Source of the DNA: Rheinheimera nanhaiensis E407-8
Lineage (GTDB): Bacteria; Pseudomonadota; Gammaproteobacteria; Enterobacterales; Alteromonadaceae
DNA length: 64,000 bases
Direction: 5' to 3'
Assembly (NCBI RefSeq): GCF_000296695.1
Contig: NZ_BAFK01000017.1
Span: 1-64,000, forward strand
Shown: positions 58,233 to 64,000 of the stretch, piece after piece
Position numbering within the stretch: the first letter of the stretch is position 1
Layout: every line of letters begins with the position of its first letter
Translations under genes and position numbers: made by a program
Notes under the pieces: model-generated
The model's database searches: none
What the model was told of the DNA's origin: nothing
The model's input: the letters and a program-made list of their open reading frames with translations, nothing else

Positions 58233-59702
58233 CTAGTTGTTGTGTATGACCACTTTATTCCACAGGTTTTGGTTTTTCACGTAAGAGAAATACTCATCCG
58301 GATGCCAGCACTTGGGCAGCAGCGGCATATTTTTACGCTCTTCAAAGTTTGATACCAGCTTGCTGAGTATCTCCAGCAGGCGCTCTTCACTGATTTTTTC
58401 CAGCTTTTTGCGTGCCGGCGGATAATACAGGTTGTTCTCGACACTGATAATGCAGCCCTGGGCCGACACGTTATAAGTCAGGTTGCGCGTTACCATACGG
58501 CAGATGGGCTGGCGAATATCAGCCGGATACAGGCCGGTAACTATGGCATATTCGTAACGGTCCAGATCCTGCCGGTCAGAGTCTTTCGGAATATAAGTTA
58601 CGCCAAAGCCCTGCGGAAACACGCCGGTAATGGCCAGCAGTGCTTCAACCGCGACTTTACTGTAAATGCCTTTTTCTACGCCTTTCTCTAACACCAGCGC
58701 CACCTTGGGTAAGGTGTCATAGGCATAACTGCTTTTAGTCGACAGCACCACTGAAGTGTAAATTTGCGGGATTTTTAACAGGTTGCCAATACCATGCTCA
58801 GGCTTAATGGCATTTTTTAGCAGCATAACGACAAAGTTTTGCCGCTCGGCCTCCAGCTTCAGATGCTGCTCGCGCTCCTGCTTCGAGTTACCGGTATATT
58901 TTTCCAGCCCCAGGCCCTGCACCACGTATTTCAGGCTTTCCCGATAGCTGATTTGCAACAGCGCTACCCGCTCATCATTATCTAATACCCGAAACTCATC
59001 AGCCTTACCATCCGGGCCTTTTAAAATCAGTTGGGCGTCGGGATGACAAGTGCCAATGTCCTGTAGCAGGCCTGCCATCAACAGTGGCAACTGTACATCA
59101 TCCCGAAACGGGTGATACTCATCTTTTAGCGCTTTTTTGCCTTTGCTGGCATCCAGCCGCTGCTGCACGTAAGCATTATTCAGCTCGCCATCGGCCAAGA
59201 GTTTATCCAGCAGGCGCAGTGATAAAATGGCCTTGTACAGATGTTTACTTTTCTGGTTGCTGGCTGCAATCTGCTTACCTTCGGTGGGCGACAACAATTG
59301 GATAGTGCCCAGCAGCTTGGCGCTGAGCATATTGGTTTCTTCCACCGACTCGCCCTGACACAGCTCCAGAATATCGCGGCACAGCCGTTTTAGCGCCGCC
59401 ATACGCACGCTGGCTTCTTCTTCTCTGGCCTGGGTAAACGTTTGCTGCTCGGTTTGCGCCTGCTTTAAATTACGTTCGACCAACGCCAGATCGCGCTGAC
59501 TTACCTGCTGCTGACGGCCCTCGAACAACATGACCTGCTGCGCCAGCTCGGTTTTTTCGGCTTGCTGTGCCAGCGTTTGCTGAAAATACAAGGCCGCCTG
59601 CTCATATACCGAGTCGGCGACCGGCGTTGCGTCATAAATGCGGTTAATCAGTACGCTGACTGCCTTACTGTATGTTGATTTACCAATACTTCCTAATGTC
59701 AT
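58233..59702 (-). CDS. Degenerate HD-GYP-like protein
   Basis: This 489-residue soluble protein has an N-terminal helical part with a coiled coil near 45-115, rich in Gln and Glu. The C-terminal part looks like an HD-GYP phosphodiesterase that lost its metal ligands. Where HD-GYP has a His-Asp pair this has AGLLQDIGT (Gln-Asp), and there is no GYP. The later YDTLPKVALVLEKGVEKGIYS and VFPQGFGVTYIPK follow the HD-GYP end pattern. It may bind c-di-GMP or act as a scaffold without hydrolysis. The start is uncertain; ATG 59702 is preferred over 59759. Confidence 0.6.
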   Translation of the reverse strand: MTLGSIGKSTYSKAVSVLINRIYDATPVADSVYEQAALYFQQTLAQQAEKTELAQQVMLFEGRQQQVSQRDLALVERNLKQAQTEQQTFTQAREEEASVRMAALKRLCRDILELCQGESVEETNMLSAKLLGTIQLLSPTEGKQIAASNQKSKHLYKAILSLRLLDKLLADGELNNAYVQQRLDASKGKKALKDEYHPFRDDVQLPLLMAGLLQDIGTCHPDAQLILKGPDGKADEFRVLDNDERVALLQISYRESLKYVVQGLGLEKYTGNSKQEREQHLKLEAERQNFVVMLLKNAIKPEHGIGNLLKIPQIYTSVVLSTKSSYAYDTLPKVALVLEKGVEKGIYSKVAVEALLAITGVFPQGFGVTYIPKDSDRQDLDRYEYAIVTGLYPADIRQPICRMVTRNLTYNVSAQGCIISVENNLYYPPARKKLEKISEERLLEILSKLVSNFEERKNMPLLPKCWHPDEYFSYVKNQNLWNKVVIHNN

Positions 59703-59781
59703 TCGGGCCGGGTGTCCTGCATATGTCAAAGATAAAACGCACTTACTCAGTTTACCCAAGCGTTGCGATTTTGCCAGTAAA

Positions 59782-60777
59782 TCAGAATGTTAACACAAGC
59801 TTACCAATAGTCGTATTGCTGGCCATTAACTGATGTGCCTGCTCTGCCTGTTGCCAGGGAAACTGTTGCTGCAATACCGGCGCTATCTCGCGCTGCGCCA
59901 GCGCTTTGCCAAAGCTTTGGCTAAAGGCCTGAGTCAGGTTGGCTTTATAACGGTTACTGCGGTTACGCAAGGTTGAGCAAATCAGCAGGCCGCGGCGTTT
60001 AAATAGCGCGGCCAGATCCAAAGACGATACCTCACGTCCGCCCATCATGGCATAAACTACCAGTTTGGCGTCCATCGCCAGCAAGGGAATTTCCCGGCTA
60101 ATATACTCCCCGGCTACCGGATCCAGAATAAGCTGAATACCGTCCGGCCACTGCTGTGCCAATACCTGCTCAAAGGCTGCACTCTGGTAGTTAATGGCAA
60201 TATCCGCACCTAATTGACGACAGGCCTCAAGTTTGCTGTCGCTGCTAGCCGTAACAGCCACCTGCGCGCCCAGCGCTTTGGCCAGTTGAATAGCGGCCGT
60301 GCCAACACCACTGGCGCCGGCATGAATAAGCACGCGCTGACTGCTTTGCACATTGCCAATAGTAGATAACAGCTGATATGCGGTTAAAAACACCTCTGCT
60401 GTGGCAGCCGCTTCCGCCATCGAATAGCCATGAGGCAGCGCCATCGCATGGCCGGCCTGCATCAGCGCATATTCGGCATAGCCGCCACCGTTTACCAGGC
60501 CAAACACTGCTTTGCCAAGCCAACTTTTATGCAAAGGCCCGGCTGCCGCCACTATGCCTGCTACTTCCAACCCCAGGAGCGGGCTGTCATTGGCCGGTGG
60601 TGGGTATAAACCGCGGCGCTGCATTAAATCGGCCCGGTTAATGCCGGCGGCGGCGACTTTTATCAGCAGCTGATCGGGCCCGGGCTCAGGCGTTGCCAGC
60701 AGCTGCGTTTGCAGCATACTGTGTTTACCCGGATTGACTACCTGTATTGCCTGCATCATTGCCGGTATTGTTGCCAA
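59782..60777 (-). CDS. NAD(P)H quinone oxidoreductase, PIG3 family
   Basis: This 331-residue medium-chain dehydrogenase lacks zinc ligands. The N-terminal GroES-like domain has AAAGINRADLMQRRGLYPPP, characteristic of the PIG3/TP53I3 quinone oxidoreductase family. The NADPH fold has VLIHAGASGVGTAAIQLAKA and GADIAINYQ. It may act on quinones. The start is TTG 60777, supported by AGGAG six bases before it. An ATG at 60759 lacks an RBS. Confidence 0.87.
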   Translation of the reverse strand: MATIPAMMQAIQVVNPGKHSMLQTQLLATPEPGPDQLLIKVAAAGINRADLMQRRGLYPPPANDSPLLGLEVAGIVAAAGPLHKSWLGKAVFGLVNGGGYAEYALMQAGHAMALPHGYSMAEAAATAEVFLTAYQLLSTIGNVQSSQRVLIHAGASGVGTAAIQLAKALGAQVAVTASSDSKLEACRQLGADIAINYQSAAFEQVLAQQWPDGIQLILDPVAGEYISREIPLLAMDAKLVVYAMMGGREVSSLDLAALFKRRGLLICSTLRNRSNRYKANLTQAFSQSFGKALAQREIAPVLQQQFPWQQAEQAHQLMASNTTIGKLVLTF

Positions 60778-60892
60778 GGTATGCTCCTGCTGTTTATCTG
60801 TGCCACGCGCTAACTAAGACAAATTCTACTTTAGCTTTGGCCGGCGCTTCTCTACAATGCGGCCTTTAGTCTAGCACAGTGTAAAAAAGTCA

Positions 60893-62107
60893 ATGAACAA
60901 GCCAGCACACCCAGCCGCTATGCCCAGCCTGACGCTACAGGATAGCCGCGAAAAATCGTTAAAACGCCAGCATCCGTGGATTTTCTCTAAAGCCGTGCAC
61001 AAGGTTCATGGTAACCCTGCCGATGGCCAGACGGTGGCAGTATACAGCAGCAAAGGCGACTGGTTGTGCTACGCCGCTTACAGTAGCCAGTCACAAATTC
61101 GTGCCCGTGCCTGGAGCTTTGCACAAACTGAGGTGATTGACGAGGTGTTTTTTCAGCGCCGCATTGCCCGCGCCTGGCAGCTGCGCACCGAGCTATATGA
61201 TTTAACTGACACCACTGGCCTTAGAGTGGTTGCCGCTGAATCTGACGGCCTACCCGGCGTAACCATTGATAAATACGACACTATTTTAGTTTGTCAGCTG
61301 CTTTCAGCCGGTGCTGATGCCTGGCGCGATGCTATTGTCAAAGCGCTGGTAGCGCTGTTTCCCGGCCACAGCATTTATGAGCGCTCTGATGTCGATGTGC
61401 GCAAAAAAGAAGGGCTGCAGCCTACTACCGGTTGGCTGCACTTACCGCGCCAGACTGGCGAAGTGGTGATTAAAGAGCACGGTATGTCACTGCTGGTTGA
61501 TGTAATACAGGGCCACAAAACTGGTTTTTATCTGGATCAGCGCGCCAGCCGCGCCGCCGCTAAGCGTTATGCCAACAATAAAACCGTGCTTAATTGCTTT
61601 AGTTATACCGGCACCTTTGGCGTTGCCGCACTTCAAGGCGGTGCCCTGTCGGTGACCAATGCTGATCTCTCTGAGCTGGCACTTAACACAGCGCTTAAAA
61701 ATGCTGAATTAAACCAATTAGACTTAACCAAGATCGACAACGTCAGGTTTGACGTATTTAAACTGCTTCGCCAGTACCGGGAACAGGGTAAGCAGTTTGA
61801 TATGGTGATACTCGATCCGCCAAAATTTGCTGAAAGCAAAGCCCAGTTAATGGGCGCCTGTCGCGGTTACAAAGATATCAATATGGTGGCGATGCAGATT
61901 GTTAAACCCGGTGGCTTGCTGCTGACGTTTTCCTGCTCTGGTTTGATGGAAGACAGTCTGTTTCAGAAAATCGTTGCCGACGCCGCGCTTGACGCCAAAC
62001 GCGATTGTTTATTTATCGAAAAACTCAGCCAGGACAGCGACCACCCTGTCGCCAGTTTTTACCCCGAGGGCAGTTACTTAAAAGGCCTGGTGTGTAAGAT
62101 CTACTAA
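60893..62107 (+). CDS. rlmI: 23S rRNA m5C1962 methyltransferase RlmI
   Basis: This 404-residue enzyme methylates C1962 of 23S rRNA. An N-terminal PUA domain ([17 protein letters not shown]) binds RNA. The Rossmann methyltransferase has [16 protein letters not shown] as motif I and [15 protein letters not shown] as motif IV. The catalytic Cys lies in [38 protein letters not shown] is also typical. It is divergent from the quinone oxidoreductase gene. Confidence 0.93.
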   Translation: MNKPAHPAAMPSLTLQDSREKSLKRQHPWIFSKAVHKVHGNPADGQTVAVYSSKGDWLCYAAYSSQSQIRARAWSFAQTEVIDEVFFQRRIARAWQLRTELYDLTDTTGLRVVAAESDGLPGVTIDKYDTILVCQLLSAGADAWRDAIVKALVALFPGHSIYERSDVDVRKKEGLQPTTGWLHLPRQTGEVVIKEHGMSLLVDVIQGHKTGFYLDQRASRAAAKRYANNKTVLNCFSYTGTFGVAALQGGALSVTNADLSELALNTALKNAELNQLDLTKIDNVRFDVFKLLRQYREQGKQFDMVILDPPKFAESKAQLMGACRGYKDINMVAMQIVKPGGLLLTFSCSGLMEDSLFQKIVADAALDAKRDCLFIEKLSQDSDHPVASFYPEGSYLKGLVCKIY

Positions 62108-62176
62108 CCCTGCTTATTTGGCGCTGGCAGTACCTTGCGTTAAGCTAACGCCACTAAACACTATTGGAGGAACCTG

Positions 62177-62746
62177 ATGAAAGTATTCACGATTGCACTG
62201 GCACTGGCCAGCAGCGGTGCCCTGGCCACTAACTGGCAGTTAGACAATAGCCAGTCGGCGTTACATTTTGTTTCGGTAAAAAATGATGTGGTAGCAGAAA
62301 CGCACCGCTTCAAGCAGCTAAGCGGCCAGTGGGATGGCAGCAAGGTGGAAATCAGCATAGCGGTAAACAGCATGGATACGCAGATCCCTATTCGCGATGA
62401 GCGGATCTGGCAATATGTGTTAAACGCCGGGCAATTTACTGCCATCAGCGTAACAGCGCCGCTGGCATCAGATAAGCTGGATAATCTTTCAGTAGGCCAG
62501 TCTAGCGTGCATACAGTGCCGCTGAATGTGAACATAGCCGGCCAAACCAACGAGCTGAGCGCACAAGTACGTATTACCCGCTTAACGGATAAAAGCCTGC
62601 AGGCCAGCACAGAAACACCGGTTATGCTAAACACTAACAGCTTTAATTTGGCTGCCGGTGTGGCCAGGCTGCAGGAGCTGGCGGGGTTAAAACGTATCGA
62701 GCCATTAGTACCGGTAAGTTTTACCGTGCTGTTTAATCAGCAGTAG
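62177..62746 (+). CDS. Exported YceI-like protein
   Basis: This 189-residue protein has a signal peptide at about 1-18 (MKVFTIALALASSGALAT). The mature part starts with NWQLDNSQSALHFVSVKNDV and has the beta-barrel pattern of YceI-like lipocalin folds, which bind isoprenoid-type lipids. GGAGG precedes the ATG by 5 bases. The ligand is unknown. It is followed by a terminator. Confidence 0.78.
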   Translation: MKVFTIALALASSGALATNWQLDNSQSALHFVSVKNDVVAETHRFKQLSGQWDGSKVEISIAVNSMDTQIPIRDERIWQYVLNAGQFTAISVTAPLASDKLDNLSVGQSSVHTVPLNVNIAGQTNELSAQVRITRLTDKSLQASTETPVMLNTNSFNLAAGVARLQELAGLKRIEPLVPVSFTVLFNQQ

Positions 62747-62761
62747 TTGTCGCTTAACCAT

Positions 62762-62791
62762 AAAAAAAGCAGCCAAGGCTGCTTTTTTTAT
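62762..62791. terminator. Terminator after the YceI-like gene
   Basis: AAAAAAGCAGCC, loop AA and GGCTGCTTTTTT form a near-perfect stem with A and T flanks. It lies between convergent genes. Confidence 0.85.
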
Positions 62792-62811
62792 GGTTGTAAG
62801 GAGCTTCAGGC

Positions 62812-63111
62812 TTAGTTTAACTCCATAAAGGCCAGGCCCAGCTGATACAAATCTTCACTTTCCTGTGCGCAGCGCATCACCTTGGCCACGGCATCCAGTG
62901 GTGGAATGCTGGCATTGGCTGAGTCGAGCCGCACCCGAATCAGCGTGCCCATTTCCAGTGGTTCATCAATTTCAACCGCCATACCCGTAGCACTTAAATC
63001 ACGGCAAATACCATCAATAGTGCGGCCGGCTTCAGGATCGTTAATCAGCAGTTTTACGTCTGCGTTTACCATCATCCTGAAATAATGCCGGTTATCTCCT
63101 TTTGTTAACAT
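62812..63111 (-). CDS. PilZ domain protein
   Basis: This 99-residue single-domain c-di-GMP receptor has both nucleotide-binding motifs: RxxxR in NRHYFRMMV near residue 8, and DxSxxG in DLSATGMAVEI at about 43-53. A partner is not visible. It is short and monocistronic. Confidence 0.9.
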   Translation of the reverse strand: MLTKGDNRHYFRMMVNADVKLLINDPEAGRTIDGICRDLSATGMAVEIDEPLEMGTLIRVRLDSANASIPPLDAVAKVMRCAQESEDLYQLGLAFMELN

Positions 63112-63192
63112 AACGCCTCCCCAAGCGACAACAGCGTTAAGTTATAGAACTTTCCACTGTGACTGTAAAGCCTGCTGTCCAACATTACCGTA

Positions 63193-64000
63193 TTAGCCTT
63201 TAATGTCGGCCACCGCATGCAGCACCCGTTTTACGGATACCGGGTAAGCCGTGCCCAGCTGCTGCGCGTGCAGTGATACCTTAAGCTCCTGCAGCATCCA
63301 GTAAATAGCCTGCACAGGCTCAGGCAGCAGCTTGCTGCCGCTAAATTTGCCCAACAGCTTGTGATACGCGTCCTCTGCTTTTTGATACTCGTGCATCAAT
63401 AAACGGTCACGCTGGGGGTCGACCGGCAGTTTCTCCAGCCGTTTTTGCATTGCCTGCAGATAACGCAGTATGTCATCCAACCTGGCGGTGCCATGGCTGC
63501 TGACAAAGCCTTTAAATATAAGCTCGTCCAGCTGACGTTTAATATCGCCCTGCGACTGCACATGGGCCAAATCGACTTTACCTTTCAGCCGTTTTTGCAT
63601 GTCATGATACAGCGTCAGAATTTGCTCTACTTTTAATGCTATCGCCAGTACCGTATCGCCAAGCTCGGCGCGAACCAGCTCTTTTAGTGCACTAAACTCT
63701 GTCTCGGTTTGCGGCAGCGCCTGCTGGGCGACCAGCGCATCAACACCAGCGGCAATACAGTCGTCTATCAGCTCCAGCACCCGGCCAAAGGGGTTAAAAT
63801 AGAGCCCCAGTTTGGCTTTGTTCGGCAACGACTCCTGCAAATATTTCACCGGCGAGGGGATATTTAACAGCAATAAACGCCGAAGCCCCTGCTTGCTGGC
63901 ATGCAGCGCCTGCTGCGGGTTATCTAAAAGCTTAATCGCGACCGAGTCACGCTCGTCCACCAACGCCGGAAAGGCTTTAATCTCATAGCCAGCCTGCAGT
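63193..64000 (-). CDS. hrpA: ATP-dependent RNA helicase HrpA, C-terminal part (runs off the window)
   Basis: The visible 268 residues are the DUF3418 end of HrpA: YEIKAFPALVDERDSVAIKL, then NKAKLGLYFNPFGRVLELID, and the helical region to the stop. The open frame continues unbroken through the last base of the window, so the N-terminal helicase domains lie outside. HrpA is a DEAH helicase that rescues stalled or collided ribosomes in E. coli. Confidence 0.9.
   Translation of the reverse strand, partial: LQAGYEIKAFPALVDERDSVAIKLLDNPQQALHASKQGLRRLLLLNIPSPVKYLQESLPNKAKLGLYFNPFGRVLELIDDCIAAGVDALVAQQALPQTETEFSALKELVRAELGDTVLAIALKVEQILTLYHDMQKRLKGKVDLAHVQSQGDIKRQLDELIFKGFVSSHGTARLDDILRYLQAMQKRLEKLPVDPQRDRLLMHEYQKAEDAYHKLLGKFSGSKLLPEPVQAIYWMLQELKVSLHAQQLGTAYPVSVKRVLHAVADIKG

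Overview
The window looks like chromosome from a marine or freshwater gammaproteobacterium of the Alteromonadales, close to Rheinheimera, Alishewanella or Arsukibacterium. This is an inference. It rests on moderate GC, Shewanella-like gene orders (DUF2788-ybfE-fldA-fur; lrp-ftsK-lolA-rarA-crcB-serS; tusDCB-tusE next to yccA; uvrY-uvrC-pgsA-tRNA) and LiuR-type operators between etfBA and the ETF:quinone oxidoreductase gene. No rRNA operon, CRISPR array or complete insertion sequence is visible.

Layout. 1-2.2 kb: DUF2788, ybfE, flavodoxin, a DUF4442 protein and Fur. 2.2-6.4 kb: an acetyltransferase and the electron-transfer flavoprotein system (etfA, etfB, and a divergent ETF-QO). 6.5-8.8 kb: a 733-residue protein with the tubulin/FtsZ GTP-binding signature. 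8.8-12.1 kb: aldo/keto reductase, rluF and an SLC13 carrier. 12.1-16.4 kb: four tRNA genes (Gly, Cys, Leu, Gly), pgsA, uvrC, uvrY and two identical tRNA-Ser genes. 16.5-18.8 kb: yccA, the tRNA sulfur-relay genes tusDCB-tusE and a small membrane ORF. 18.9-25.6 kb: serS, crcB, rarA, lolA, ftsK and lrp, all leftward, with lrp divergent from alanine dehydrogenase. 27-33.5 kb: cold-shock protein, two EamA permeases, an acyltransferase, an exported M17 aminopeptidase and a DUF4382 lipoprotein.

33.6-40.4 kb is the accessory part. It starts at tRNA-Pro(GGG) and has AT-rich sequence. It carries a BcgI-like nuclease-methyltransferase gene and a specificity gene cut in two by one in-frame TGA. A decayed chemoreceptor fragment follows. 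Next comes a tightly packed three-gene unit: an alpha/beta-hydrolase-like protein with a ParE-like front part, followed by two tandem paralogues of unknown function. This unit has the shape of a toxin or effector with duplicated partner proteins and is one of the two best candidates here for something undescribed. The tubulin-like gene is the other.

40.4-64 kb returns to ordinary genome: a chemoreceptor, gamma-glutamyltransferase, a periplasmic binding protein, PsiE, a PHB-depolymerase-like esterase, an MgtC-type membrane protein, yaeQ, a GST, an EamA permease, a large EF-hand membrane protein, dcd, apbC (mrp), metG, an MFS transporter, a degenerate HD-GYP-like protein, a quinone oxidoreductase, rlmI, a YceI-like protein, a PilZ protein and the C-terminal end of hrpA running off the right edge.
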